Source: Butyrivibrio sp. XPD2006 | GTDB lineage: Bacteria; Bacillota; Clostridia; Lachnospirales; Lachnospiraceae | Direction of reading: 5' to 3' | Length of the DNA stretch: 64,000 bases | Assembly: GCF_000420865.1 (NCBI RefSeq) | Contig: NZ_ATVT01000001.1 | Location: 186,001 to 250,000, forward strand | Shown here: in pieces, positions 27,414 to 36,199 of the stretch | How positions within the stretch are numbered: position 1 is the stretch's first letter | How the letters are laid out: each line of letters begins with the position of its first letter | Made by a program: the position numbers and the translations under genes | Notes under the pieces: model-generated | What the model was told of the DNA's origin: nothing | Databases searched by the model: none | Seen by the model: the letters and a program-made list of their open reading frames with translations, nothing else

Positions 27414-29696
27414 ATGGCGCAAAAGTTCGATGACGGAAAAATCGAAGCCACGCCCGAGTTTCAGACCCCCGATAAACTCTATGATGAACTGATTCAGAGA
27501 GTGCGCAGATATCATCCGTCGGATGATATCACGCTGATCGAGAAGGCCTATAAACAGGCGCGTGACGCACATGAGGGACAGCTGCGTAAATCAGGTGAAC
27601 CGTACATTATTCACCCGCTTTGCGTAGGTATCATCCTTGCTGATTTGGAAATGGACAAAGAGACCATAGCAGCAGGGCTTCTTCATGATGTCGTTGAAGA
27701 TACTATTTGCACCAAAGAAGAAATAGAAGAGAGCTTTGGAAGTGACGTAGCACTTCTTGTAGACGGAGTTACCAAACTGACAGCTCTGCAGCTTTCAACA
27801 GATGCAGGCAGCAAGACACCTGAACAGGCTGATATGCAGGCTCAGAACCTGCGTAAGATGTTTCTTGCAATGGCCAAGGATATCAGAGTCATTCTGATCA
27901 AGCTTGCTGACCGTCTGCACAACATGCGTACTCTTACGCATATGCCTCCTGAGAAACAGCAGAGGATTGCCCAGGAAACACTGGACATCTATTCACCAAT
28001 CGCCGGAAGACTTGGTATCAGCAGGATCAAGGTAGAATTGGACGATCTTTCTCTTAAATACCTTAAGCCTGACGTATACAAGGATCTGGCAGAGAAGGTA
28101 GCTGTAAGAAAGAGCGAGCGTGAGAGGTATGTTGAAGAGATCTGCGAGAATGTTCGAAAGAGCATTTCAGACGCAGGCATAAAGGGCGAAGTAAACGGAA
28201 GGGTTAAGCATTTCTTCAGTATTTACAAGAAGATGCGCAACCAGAACAAGACTCTGGATCAGATATACGATCTCTTCGCCATCAGGATTATCGTCGATAC
28301 GGTAAAAGACTGTTATGCTGCTCTGGGCGTCATCCATGAGATGTACAAGCCCATTCCCGGCAGATTCAAAGATTACATAGCAATGCCCAAGCCCAATATG
28401 TATCAGTCGCTTCATACGACACTTATTGGGCCGACCGGACAGCCGTTTGAGATCCAGATCAGAACCTATGACATGCATAGGGCTGCTGAGTACGGTATCG
28501 CTGCTCATTGGAAGTATAAAGAGGCTTCCGACGGCAAGAAGGCTGAAAACGGTGAGGAAGAGAAGCTCATATGGCTTCGTCAGATTCTTGAATGGCAACA
28601 GGATCTTTCTGACAACCAGGAATTCATGAGCCTTCTTAAGAGTGACCTTAACCTGTTCTCTGAGGATGTTTACTGCTTTACACCTACCGGTGAAGTCAAG
28701 AACCTCCCGGCTGGATCAACACCTATTGATTTTGCTTACAGCATTCATAGTGCTGTCGGTAACAAGATGATTGGTGCCAAGGTCAACGGCAAACTTGTTC
28801 CAATTGATTACAAGATTCAAAACGGCGACAGAATCGAGGTTGTAACCAGCCAGAATTCCAAGGGACCGAGCCGTGACTGGCTTTCAATTGCCAAGTCTAC
28901 TTCTACCAAGAACAAGATCAATCAGTGGTTCAGACATGAACTGAAAGAAGAGAACATCAGCAAGGGCAAGGAACTTCTTATAGAGTACTGTAAGAGTAAG
29001 GGACTTGATTATTTCATTATTGCCAAGCCTGAATTTCAGGCTATTGTTACCAGGAAATATGGCTTCCATGAATGGGATGCCGTGCTTGCAGCAGTAGGTC
29101 ACGGCGGACTCAAGGAAGGCCAGATTATAAACAAGATACTCGAGCTTTCAGAGACAGAGCACAAGCGCAACATTACCGATGAAGAAGTGCTTGCAGCAGT
29201 TGCTGAATCCAATGTGACACCTCAGGTTTCGGGAACAGATAACGCCATCATCGTAAAAGGTGTTCACGATGTGGCAGTAAGATTCTCCAAGTGCTGTAAT
29301 CCTGTACCCGGTGATGATATCTGCGGATTTGTCACAAGAGGAAGAGGAGTATCCATTCACAGAAGAGACTGCGTCAATGTCATCAAGATGCAGGAAGAAG
29401 ACAGAACAAGACTTATCGAAGCCAAATGGCAGGCTGAGAGCTCAGAGTCAGGCGGTAAATATGCTGCTACCATCAAGATATTCGCCAATAACAGAAGCGG
29501 ACTTCTTGCTGATGTTTCAAGGGCTCTCACCGAAAAGGGCATAGATATCATTTCCATGAATACCAGAACCAGCAAACAGGGATTGGCAACCATGGAGACA
29601 TCTTTCCAGGTTTCATCAAGAGACCAGCTTCGTGAGATTGTAGATAAGATCAGACAGATCGACAGCGTAATTGATATCGAAAGGACTACGGGCTGA
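27414..29696 (+). CDS. rel: Bifunctional (p)ppGpp synthetase/hydrolase (Rel)
   Basis: Long RelA/SpoT homologue of 760 residues controlling the stringent response. The N-terminal hydrolase HD domain is intact (LLHDVVEDT, RLHNMRTL), so it should degrade as well as make (p)ppGpp. The synthetase domain has MPKPNMYQSLHTT and EIQIRTYDMHRAAEYG. TGS (FTPTGEVKNLPAGSTPIDFA), a zinc-finger region with SKCCNPVPGD and a C-terminal ACT domain follow. It starts 7 bases after apt; its stop overlaps the next start in TGATG. CodY in this window senses GTP in many Firmicutes, so Rel activity would feed into that regulator. Confidence 0.96.
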   Translation: MAQKFDDGKIEATPEFQTPDKLYDELIQRVRRYHPSDDITLIEKAYKQARDAHEGQLRKSGEPYIIHPLCVGIILADLEMDKETIAAGLLHDVVEDTICTKEEIEESFGSDVALLVDGVTKLTALQLSTDAGSKTPEQADMQAQNLRKMFLAMAKDIRVILIKLADRLHNMRTLTHMPPEKQQRIAQETLDIYSPIAGRLGISRIKVELDDLSLKYLKPDVYKDLAEKVAVRKSERERYVEEICENVRKSISDAGIKGEVNGRVKHFFSIYKKMRNQNKTLDQIYDLFAIRIIVDTVKDCYAALGVIHEMYKPIPGRFKDYIAMPKPNMYQSLHTTLIGPTGQPFEIQIRTYDMHRAAEYGIAAHWKYKEASDGKKAENGEEEKLIWLRQILEWQQDLSDNQEFMSLLKSDLNLFSEDVYCFTPTGEVKNLPAGSTPIDFAYSIHSAVGNKMIGAKVNGKLVPIDYKIQNGDRIEVVTSQNSKGPSRDWLSIAKSTSTKNKINQWFRHELKEENISKGKELLIEYCKSKGLDYFIIAKPEFQAIVTRKYGFHEWDAVLAAVGHGGLKEGQIINKILELSETEHKRNITDEEVLAAVAESNVTPQVSGTDNAIIVKGVHDVAVRFSKCCNPVPGDDICGFVTRGRGVSIHRRDCVNVIKMQEEDRTRLIEAKWQAESSESGGKYAATIKIFANNRSGLLADVSRALTEKGIDIISMNTRTSKQGLATMETSFQVSSRDQLREIVDKIRQIDSVIDIERTTG

Positions 29697-30352
29697 TGGC
29701 AGATAAACAAACTCAGGTTGGAATGTTTACCCTTGGAATGGTGGGCACAAACTGCTACTTTGTCTTTGACGATACTATCACAGACGATAACGGCAAAAGG
29801 CATTGTATCTTTTTTGATCCTGCCGATAAGGGTGCTAAGATTTATGAAGCCCTCACTGAGAAAGATTTTGTTGTTGATCTGATTCTTTTAACCCATGGTC
29901 ACTTTGATCATATAGGAGGAGCTGAGCAGCTCAGGGAACTTACAGGAGCCCAGATCGGGTGTTACATCAAGGAACAGGCCATGTGTAAGGACATGTACCT
30001 TAATCTGTCCAACGATTACGGCCTGAGATTCTCTGTTACTCCGGACATACTATATGAAGATAATGCAGAAATAGAAGCAGCAGGTCTGAAGTGCAGACTT
30101 ATTGCGACTCCGGGACACACTTCCGGAGGATGCTGCTATTATTTTGAAAAAGATGGTATCCTTATAGCCGGCGATACTCTTTTTGAAGAGTCTGTAGGAA
30201 GAACGGATTTTCCGACAAGTTCCACATCAGAGCTCATACGTAGTGTCAAGGAAAGGCTTTTTGTTCTGCCTGAGGATACAATAGTTTATCCCGGACATGG
30301 TGATATAACCACGATCGGGCATGAGAAGCTGTACAATCCATTTATTATTTGA
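29696..30352 (+). CDS. Metallo-beta-lactamase-fold hydrolase (glyoxalase II-like)
   Basis: 218-residue cytosolic hydrolase. The metal-binding motif THGHFDHIGG, the downstream His in TPGHTSGG, the bridging Asp in AGDTLFEESVGRTDFP and YPGHGD are all present, the pattern of the small glyoxalase-II/YcbL-like MBL group. It overlaps rel by one base, indicating translational coupling, and precedes hemZ. Substrate is unknown; a thioester such as lactoylglutathione is only a family-level possibility and unlikely to be literal in Clostridia. Confidence 0.88.
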   Translation: MADKQTQVGMFTLGMVGTNCYFVFDDTITDDNGKRHCIFFDPADKGAKIYEALTEKDFVVDLILLTHGHFDHIGGAEQLRELTGAQIGCYIKEQAMCKDMYLNLSNDYGLRFSVTPDILYEDNAEIEAAGLKCRLIATPGHTSGGCCYYFEKDGILIAGDTLFEESVGRTDFPTSSTSELIRSVKERLFVLPEDTIVYPGHGDITTIGHEKLYNPFII

Positions 30353-30361
30353 GATGCAAGG

Positions 30362-31780
30362 ATGCAAGTAGTTTATATTAAAGAAGATAAATTTCAATAT
30401 GATATACATTCACTTTACAAGGCCTTTTATCCCGATGAGGATGTAAGGGTGATTGTAGGTGAGAAGGGCAGCGTACCTGAAAAGGAAACGGATATTTCAC
30501 CTGATGATGAGATATCCTTTATTGATGTAAACAGAGATAAAAATGAGCTGAAGAGAAGTATTTACAAAGACCTTTCTGCCAAAACAGGAAAGCTGCTTCC
30601 CTGGGGCGATCTGACAGGCATCAGACCCACAAGGATTGCCATGAATCTCATTGATGAGGGGATGAGCAATAAAGAAATCCATGACTATATGAGAGAAACG
30701 TACCTTGTAAGCGAGGAGAAGACCGACCTTGCGATTGATATCGCCAGAAGGGAAAAGAGAATTCTCTCAGATATAGACTATGAGAACGGATACAGTCTTT
30801 ATATCGGAATTCCCTTTTGTCCGACTACATGTCTCTACTGCTCATTTACATCCTACCCTATAGGCGCATTTAAGGGAATTGTAGACGATTACATCACCTG
30901 CCTTGAGAAAGAGATAGATTATGTGGCAGATGCTTTTGCGGATAAGACCCTTGATACTGTCTATATAGGCGGAGGTACGCCGACAACTCTTTTACCTGAT
31001 CAGATAAGAAGACTTATAGGCTACCTGAGGGACAAACTGGATATGTCCCATGTAAAAGAATTCACGGTAGAATCCGGAAGACCCGATTCAATAACAAGGG
31101 ACAAGCTCATTGCCATGAAAGAGATGGGAGTGACGAGGATTTCTGTAAATCCCCAGACCATGAGTGATGATACCTTAAGACTCATAGGCAGGCAACATAC
31201 CGTAGCGCAGCTCATCGACTCATTTAAGATGGCCAGAGAAGAGGGCTTTGATAATATCAATATGGATATTATCCTGGGGCTCCCGGGCGAGACGGAGAAG
31301 GATGTTCAGCATACCATCGATGAGATAGTAAAGCTTGCTCCTGATGATCTGACGGTTCATTCCCTTGCCATAAAAAGGGGATCAAGGCTCTTTGAGACCA
31401 TTAGGGAAAAAGAGCTAAAGGGAGAGCTTAAGGTTTCTTTGCAATATTCAATGAGCAATACCGGAGAAATGATGGAAATAGCCCGCATGGGAGCTAAGAC
31501 TCTGGGGCTTGAGCCATATTATCTGTACAGACAAAAGAATATAAGCGGGAACTTAGAAAATACCGGATATGCAAAAGAGGGAAAAGCCGGTATTTATAAC
31601 ATCCTTATAAATGAAGAAGTCCAGTCGATTGTAGCTCTCGGTGCCGGAACTGTGACAAAGAGAGTGTTCGGAGAGGGCGGACGAATCGAAAGATGTGATA
31701 ACATCAAGGATGTCAAGTTGTATATGGACAATATAGAGGAAATGATCAGGAGAAAGAGGGAACTTTTTGAAAGGCTTTAA
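30362..31780 (+). CDS. hemZ: Coproporphyrinogen dehydrogenase HemZ (radical SAM)
   Basis: 472-residue radical SAM protein of the HemN/HemZ family. About 165 N-terminal residues precede the cluster motif PFCPTTCLYCSF (CxxxCxxC), then YIGGGTPTTL and the HemN-like C-terminal half with YYLYRQKNISGN. The long N-terminal extension and the rel-MBL-hemZ order fit HemZ rather than HemW. Proven HemZ chemistry is limited, so the substrate assignment rests on the family name. The next gene overlaps its end by 14 bases. Confidence 0.9.
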   Translation: MQVVYIKEDKFQYDIHSLYKAFYPDEDVRVIVGEKGSVPEKETDISPDDEISFIDVNRDKNELKRSIYKDLSAKTGKLLPWGDLTGIRPTRIAMNLIDEGMSNKEIHDYMRETYLVSEEKTDLAIDIARREKRILSDIDYENGYSLYIGIPFCPTTCLYCSFTSYPIGAFKGIVDDYITCLEKEIDYVADAFADKTLDTVYIGGGTPTTLLPDQIRRLIGYLRDKLDMSHVKEFTVESGRPDSITRDKLIAMKEMGVTRISVNPQTMSDDTLRLIGRQHTVAQLIDSFKMAREEGFDNINMDIILGLPGETEKDVQHTIDEIVKLAPDDLTVHSLAIKRGSRLFETIREKELKGELKVSLQYSMSNTGEMMEIARMGAKTLGLEPYYLYRQKNISGNLENTGYAKEGKAGIYNILINEEVQSIVALGAGTVTKRVFGEGGRIERCDNIKDVKLYMDNIEEMIRRKRELFERL

Positions 31781-32774
31781 AGAGATAAAAAACTGCATAA
31801 TATACATGGCCTTGCCGATGTTAATGCTTACTGCATGCTCGGGAACTGAAGCGGCTTCTCTCTATGACTCTGATCATAATCAGACAATATCAATTAATGA
31901 GAGTTTTGTACCTGAAGCTGATGAAGCTGTCGTGGATGATAGCAGCTCCAATGAGGCTACAACAGAGGAAGAAGTAAAAGAAATAGATACGGAAGAGCTC
32001 TTTAAACTGGGAGCTGGTGTATTCTCCTGGGATCATCTGCCTAATATAAAAGACATACAGTGTATTAAGGATAACCGGATAACAGAGATCTATCAATACC
32101 TGAGACCGGAGTATACGGATCAGGAGATGTTGGACTTCCTGAGATCAATGAACGAGGTAGAGATTGAGGTTTATATTCTGGACGGTGAACCTGAGTGGTC
32201 GTATGAATCAGAGTATCAGGGGATGAGGCGTGTACTTGAGAGAGTCAGAAACCTGAACAGCCAGACGGATCCGGAGGCAAGAATAAAGGGAATTGTCTAC
32301 GATGTAGAGCCTTATGTTCTCGACAAGTGGCACAATACACCGGATCAGCTCTTGGAGGAATACACAAACAACATTATGAATATAAGACAGGAATGTGCAT
32401 CCGATGAGGATCATCTGGATATATGTATTTGTATTCCTTATTCCTATGATAATATGGGGCATGACAAAGCAATGAGAAAACTACTCAAGGAGTCGGATCA
32501 GGTCTTTGTGCTCAATTATCTTAAGGGGATGGAGATAGAAAACATTAAAAGAGAAGCAGCCCTTGCAAGATATTACGGCAAGCGCATGGTTAATGTCTAT
32601 GAACTTCAACCGGGGCTGCTCTCACAGACAAATAATACCATAACCTATTACAAAGATGGGCTGGAGGCAGTTACAGAGAACTATGCTGAGCTTATGGAAG
32701 CCTATCCGAATCACAATATTGCAATTGCATATCATACATTAGAATATTTGAGAGTATTAAGCATGGAAGAATAA
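31767..32774 (+). CDS. Lipoprotein with TIM-barrel-like domain, unknown function
   Basis: 335 residues. A lipoprotein signal ends in LMLTAC (Cys24), then an acidic Ser/Glu linker (about 30-75). The rest alternates strands and helices in the manner of a barrel, with conserved-looking blocks IKGIVYDVEPYV, ICICIPYSYDNM, VFVLNYLKG and MVNVYELQPG; Asp/Glu at strand ends recall glycoside-hydrolase-like barrels. I do not recognise the family. The start is TTG (31767) with GAGGG upstream, overlapping hemZ. A strong terminator follows, so it belongs to the rel-hemZ transcript, although it directly precedes the XrtG locus. Confidence 0.6.
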   Translation: MKGFKEIKNCIIYMALPMLMLTACSGTEAASLYDSDHNQTISINESFVPEADEAVVDDSSSNEATTEEEVKEIDTEELFKLGAGVFSWDHLPNIKDIQCIKDNRITEIYQYLRPEYTDQEMLDFLRSMNEVEIEVYILDGEPEWSYESEYQGMRRVLERVRNLNSQTDPEARIKGIVYDVEPYVLDKWHNTPDQLLEEYTNNIMNIRQECASDEDHLDICICIPYSYDNMGHDKAMRKLLKESDQVFVLNYLKGMEIENIKREAALARYYGKRMVNVYELQPGLLSQTNNTITYYKDGLEAVTENYAELMEAYPNHNIAIAYHTLEYLRVLSMEE

Positions 32775-32778
32775 ACAG

Positions 32779-32818
32779 GACCCGAAAGAGAAATTTTAAT
32801 TCTCTTCCGGGTCTTTTT
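32779..32818 (+). terminator. Rho-independent terminator after the lipoprotein gene
   Basis: Stem GACCCG-A-AAGAGAA/TTCTCTT-C-CGGGTC (32779-32813, one A-C mismatch) and five Ts to 32818. It separates the apt-rel-hemZ unit from the XrtG locus. Confidence 0.9.
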
Positions 32819-32820
32819 GA

Positions 32821-32849
32821 TTGAAACTTTATTATTATATGGGTAAGAT
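32821..32849 (+). promoter_or_regulatory. Candidate promoter of the XrtG locus
   Basis: TTGAAA (32821-32826), a 17-base spacer and TAAGAT (32844-32849), just after the terminator. The -10 is poor. A second candidate, TTGATT with TACTGT, lies closer to the gene. One of the two probably starts the locus. Confidence 0.35.
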
Positions 32850-32937
32850 TTTAACTTTTTTTAATAGATTTAAACCTGTGTATTGATTATCATAAAATTG
32901 TAAAATACTGTGCATATCTTGACGAAAGGCAAAACTC

Positions 32938-33309
32938 ATGCAGGTTATAGAAGAAAAAAGGTATAAGCTAAAACGGTTTATTGCAATCCAGCATAGTTAT
33001 GACGGCAATACAGAAAACCTTCATGCTCATACCATTGCCATTAACTGCAGTATCAGGACAGAGACTGAGGATGTTATCGATTACCGAAAGGTAGAAGATA
33101 TAATCCAGAGATGCCTTGATAAGTACGAGAACAAATACCTCAATGACCTCCCGGAGTTTAAGGAAAATGCAACAATTGAGAGACTCGGAGAAGTTCTTTG
33201 CTTTGAGATTGATGAAGCACTGAAAGAAATAAACTACGAGATGGATCGCTTTGAAATAGGTGAAACACCTCTTCGCGTATATGTGATAACGAATGAACTT
33301 CGTGATTGA
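32938..33309 (+). CDS. 6-pyruvoyl-tetrahydropterin synthase-like protein A (catalytic Cys absent)
   Basis: 123-residue small protein with the PTPS/QueD fold signature: three putative zinc histidines H19 (IQHSY), H29 and H31 (NLHAHT), then YLNDLPEF and the C-terminal GETPLRVYV strand. The catalytic Cys four residues before the HxH motif is T25, and the Asp-His pair before LND reads YENK, so pterin synthase activity is unlikely. It resembles the pterin-synthase-related domain reported next to XrtG exosortases (family knowledge recalled, not searched). A second copy is at 38718. AAGG precedes the ATG. Probably a structural or ligand-binding partner. Confidence 0.7.
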   Translation: MQVIEEKRYKLKRFIAIQHSYDGNTENLHAHTIAINCSIRTETEDVIDYRKVEDIIQRCLDKYENKYLNDLPEFKENATIERLGEVLCFEIDEALKEINYEMDRFEIGETPLRVYVITNELRD

Positions 33310-33329
33310 TGAGTATGAGGAGATTTAAG

Positions 33330-35393
33330 ATGAGAAACAAATTCTATCGAATCGTAGCAATCTTTATAGCAATGAATATGATGAGCGCAACCGTATTTGC
33401 TGCAGAAGATGCGACTCTTGGCAATGAAAATGCGTCAGAGCCACAGGTTTTGACACAGGATGCATCTGAAAGCAGCCAGAGCACCGAGGCTCAGCAGGGC
33501 GGATCTCAGGAATCCGGTAGCCAGAGTGGTTCTGAGCAGGGAACCGGTAGCGGCGATTCAGGCTCCGAACTGCAGCCGATAGCCCCTATTGAGCCGATTG
33601 TTCCTGAAGAGAATAATGCCGGAACAGAAACACCTGCAAATAATGAGAATATTACGCCCCCACCTGTAGCCGGTGGAGATGATAATTCTCAGGAACCTGC
33701 AAGTAATGCTGAAGCTACAACACAGGAAAATACAAATCCTGAGGCTTCAAATAATGAAAATGCTGAAGAAGAAACCAGGAGAACAGCGCAGAAACAACAG
33801 GAACAGCAGGCACAGCAGGAACAACAGGCACAGCAGGAACAACAGGCACAGCAGGAACAGAGCCAGCAGTCTCAGGAGGCTGCTTCAAGTACATCTTCGG
33901 AAGAATCTTCAGGTTCTTCGAGCTCATCAGGTGAGTCCGGAATGTGGTCAAATGATGCACAGATCAAGGATGTTATGGGACTTAAGGTCTCAAATAACGG
34001 GGAGAGCGTTGTTATTTCTTACAAGACCAAGCACTCAAATCCTTGGGATTATTCCTATCAGGGCAATCCGATCACTATAACTTATGCAGACGGTACCACA
34101 AGAACAATCCAGTTTGACTGGGATGGAAACGGAGTACATGGTGATAACTGGGCCAATATCGGCGGAGCCACCGTATCAAAATCTACAGACCAGAATGATA
34201 CAGAGATAGCTACTATTACAATTCCTGCGTCATATTTTGACTCTATGGATTTCACACTCTCGAGCGGAGAATACAAGGCAGAGATTGACGGAGCACCTAT
34301 TGCTCAGGATAACAGCGGAGCAGTTTACACAGGAATCTCTCTGGACGGTACTTTCAACGACTGGAATGCGGTTCAGAAGTCTACTCTCAACGAACCTAAC
34401 GGAGATCAGTGCGTAGAAGAAGTTGCCTGGGTAATTGAGAGCGATTATGTGTTTATTTATATAAAAGATGATGGATCGAATTCAGCAACCTGGGCAGGTC
34501 CCAATCACAACGGTAAGTATGCGATCACAACAGATCTCGGAAGAACACTTGTATTCCAGCTTACAGAGGATGGAGCTGTTGTAGGTGCACAGGGAGCAGT
34601 GGCAAACCATACAGGAAGCCAGTGGGAGATAGCTATCCCTACAAGCTCACTTCCGAATAACAACGGCGGGCTCAGCTTTGGACTTTATCTGTCTGACACA
34701 ACACTTGATGGATACGGTGATACTCTCGCGCATGAGAGTACAACGGACATAAAGTATGATGGACTCTACGGAGATTGGGATAACTATCCTCACAAGGAGA
34801 TCCAGTACGCAACAGCAGGAACTCATGAAAACGTTCCTGACGGAGAGGCTGCTATTTATGTAGACAACAATGTTTACGGACATTGCGAGACAAGAATGCA
34901 GTCTCACCTTGATGAGAAAGGCGGAGAATACACTCAGGGTGTTTCGATTATCGTAAATGATGATTGGAGCCATGCTCTTCAGATGAGGCTTGCAACTGTT
35001 GACTCTGCAGGAAACATAAACTGGAATCCTGCAAAACAGAATCTTGAAAACGGATCTTACGAATACTACATCTTTGATGTTGGCTGCTGGGGAACTTCAA
35101 AGAATATAAACAACCTTGCAGATGCTGATGTATGTTACGGAAAGGCTACTATCACTCTTACAGAGGGAAGACATGATATGGAGTGGTATGTGGATTCCAA
35201 TAAACTTGCTGCAAGATATGGCCTTGTTGAATCGGATCTTAAGAAGGTATCATCGCAGTATGTAAGGATAGGTCCGGAGGTTGTTACATCAGCCGGAACA
35301 TCGACGGGACCTGTTGCAAGTGCCGGAATGTGTGTGCTTTCTGCGTTGGTTCCCTTTGTGGCAAAAAAGAGATTTACCTTTGGAAAAAACTAA
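33330..35393 (+). CDS. Secreted XrtG substrate candidate with C-terminal Firmicu-CTERM-like sorting signal
   Basis: 687 residues: signal peptide (about 1-23, cleavage near VFAAED), a long low-complexity Ser/Gln/Glu/Pro linker (to ~205) with a Gln-rich repeat, then beta-rich domains. Two similar segments, SLDGTFNDWNAV and KYDGLYGDWDNYP, recall carbohydrate-binding DOMON/CBM9-type modules. The C-terminus is tripartite: TSAGTSTGPVASAG, a hydrophobic helix, and KKRFTFGKN, as in exosortase substrates. The start at 33330 follows GAGGAG; the frame extends 8 codons further without support. xrtG is the next gene, supporting an enzyme-substrate pair. Confidence 0.78.
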   Translation: MRNKFYRIVAIFIAMNMMSATVFAAEDATLGNENASEPQVLTQDASESSQSTEAQQGGSQESGSQSGSEQGTGSGDSGSELQPIAPIEPIVPEENNAGTETPANNENITPPPVAGGDDNSQEPASNAEATTQENTNPEASNNENAEEETRRTAQKQQEQQAQQEQQAQQEQQAQQEQSQQSQEAASSTSSEESSGSSSSSGESGMWSNDAQIKDVMGLKVSNNGESVVISYKTKHSNPWDYSYQGNPITITYADGTTRTIQFDWDGNGVHGDNWANIGGATVSKSTDQNDTEIATITIPASYFDSMDFTLSSGEYKAEIDGAPIAQDNSGAVYTGISLDGTFNDWNAVQKSTLNEPNGDQCVEEVAWVIESDYVFIYIKDDGSNSATWAGPNHNGKYAITTDLGRTLVFQLTEDGAVVGAQGAVANHTGSQWEIAIPTSSLPNNNGGLSFGLYLSDTTLDGYGDTLAHESTTDIKYDGLYGDWDNYPHKEIQYATAGTHENVPDGEAAIYVDNNVYGHCETRMQSHLDEKGGEYTQGVSIIVNDDWSHALQMRLATVDSAGNINWNPAKQNLENGSYEYYIFDVGCWGTSKNINNLADADVCYGKATITLTEGRHDMEWYVDSNKLAARYGLVESDLKKVSSQYVRIGPEVVTSAGTSTGPVASAGMCVLSALVPFVAKKRFTFGKN
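33807..33860 (+). repeat. 18-bp tandem repeat encoding a Gln-rich linker
   Basis: Three tandem copies of CAGGCACAGCAGGAACAA (the last with one change), at 33807-33824, 33825-33842 and 33843-33860, with degenerate flanking copies. They encode a QAQQEQ repeat in the linker of the secreted XrtG substrate candidate. Copy-number change would stay in frame. Confidence 0.9.
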
Positions 35394-35398
35394 AATTA

Positions 35399-35428
35399 TT
35401 GATATAGCGAATATTAAATATCTATAAA
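35399..35428 (+). promoter_or_regulatory. Candidate internal promoter for xrtG
   Basis: TTGATA (35399-35404), an 18-base spacer and TATAAA (35423-35428), immediately after the substrate gene. Transcripts would start near 35435 and carry the leader hairpin at 35453-35487. Confidence 0.5.
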
Positions 35429-35452
35429 ATGGACAAAAATGCTTAATTTAAC

Positions 35453-35494
35453 GCCTCCCTGGTGATATCATTTATTACAAGGGAGGCTGTTTTT
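35453..35494 (+). promoter_or_regulatory. Leader hairpin covering the xrtG Shine-Dalgarno sequence
   Basis: GCCTCCCT (35453-35460) pairs perfectly with AGGGAGGC (35480-35487), whose AGGGAGG is the xrtG ribosome-binding site; GTTTTT follows directly before the ATG at 35495. The structure looks both like a terminator for the upstream gene and like an RBS-sequestering element. Confidence 0.7.
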
Positions 35495-36199
35495 ATGCAA
35501 AGATTGACTACCTTTTTTTCGACTATCAATTTTTCGACAACCACTATGATAATCATTTTTGTGGTGCTGACAGCAATCTGGCTTATTAACCTAAGGATCT
35601 TTTACAGAGTTAATAACCAGGCGGCATTTATTACTGTCGGCATGCTCGGAATGTTTGTACTTATGATGGTGTTTGTCAGGCCTTGGGCGACTCAGCCTCT
35701 GGCAAGGATAGTTGCAGCTCTTGCCGGTTTTGTAGGAAGACTCACCGGCACATTTACTCCCTTCTTTAAATACGGAATTTTGTTTGTCGCAACAAAATCC
35801 GGATCGATAACTCTTCAGATAGACTTTGAATGTTCGGGCATCATCGAAATAATGGTCTACCTGTCTATACTGACTTTCTACAGAGTTTACTCGGTATCGG
35901 AAAGGGCAATCCTTTCAGCCGTTGGATTTATCTATATCATCGTAGCCAATGCACTCAGAATTATCATTATCGCCACAATGATACACTTCGGAGGCGAGGA
36001 TATGTATTATATTGCGCATACTTACGTGGGCAGAATTTTCTTTTACGCAGCAACCATAATTCTTTACTTCTATGTATTTACCAAATCTCAGGTAGTGAGG
36101 ATGAAGGTTGGAAGCTTCTCTTATGACAAAGAGAAGGCTGCAGAAACAAAGGATACTTCTGAAGAAAAAGCAGAGGAAAAAGAGGATGAGAATAAATAA
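35495..36199 (+). CDS. xrtG: Exosortase family protein XrtG
   Basis: 234-residue integral membrane protein with about seven hydrophobic helices. The exosortase triad is visible: Cys113 in FECSGIIE, Arg155 in NALRI and His175 in HTYVGRIFFY. Exosortases are predicted transpeptidases that cut C-terminal sorting signals such as the one at the end of the preceding gene. The ATG at 35495 is preceded by AAGGGAGG; a GTG at 35462 would put that site inside the gene. The C-terminal ~35 residues are charged and cytosolic. The next gene overlaps by 14 bases. Confidence 0.9.
   Translation: MQRLTTFFSTINFSTTTMIIIFVVLTAIWLINLRIFYRVNNQAAFITVGMLGMFVLMMVFVRPWATQPLARIVAALAGFVGRLTGTFTPFFKYGILFVATKSGSITLQIDFECSGIIEIMVYLSILTFYRVYSVSERAILSAVGFIYIIVANALRIIIIATMIHFGGEDMYYIAHTYVGRIFFYAATIILYFYVFTKSQVVRMKVGSFSYDKEKAAETKDTSEEKAEEKEDENK

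Noticed and set aside
33780-33870. CRISPR-like array
   Set aside because: The 18-bp units are contiguous with no spacers and encode an in-frame Gln-rich linker.
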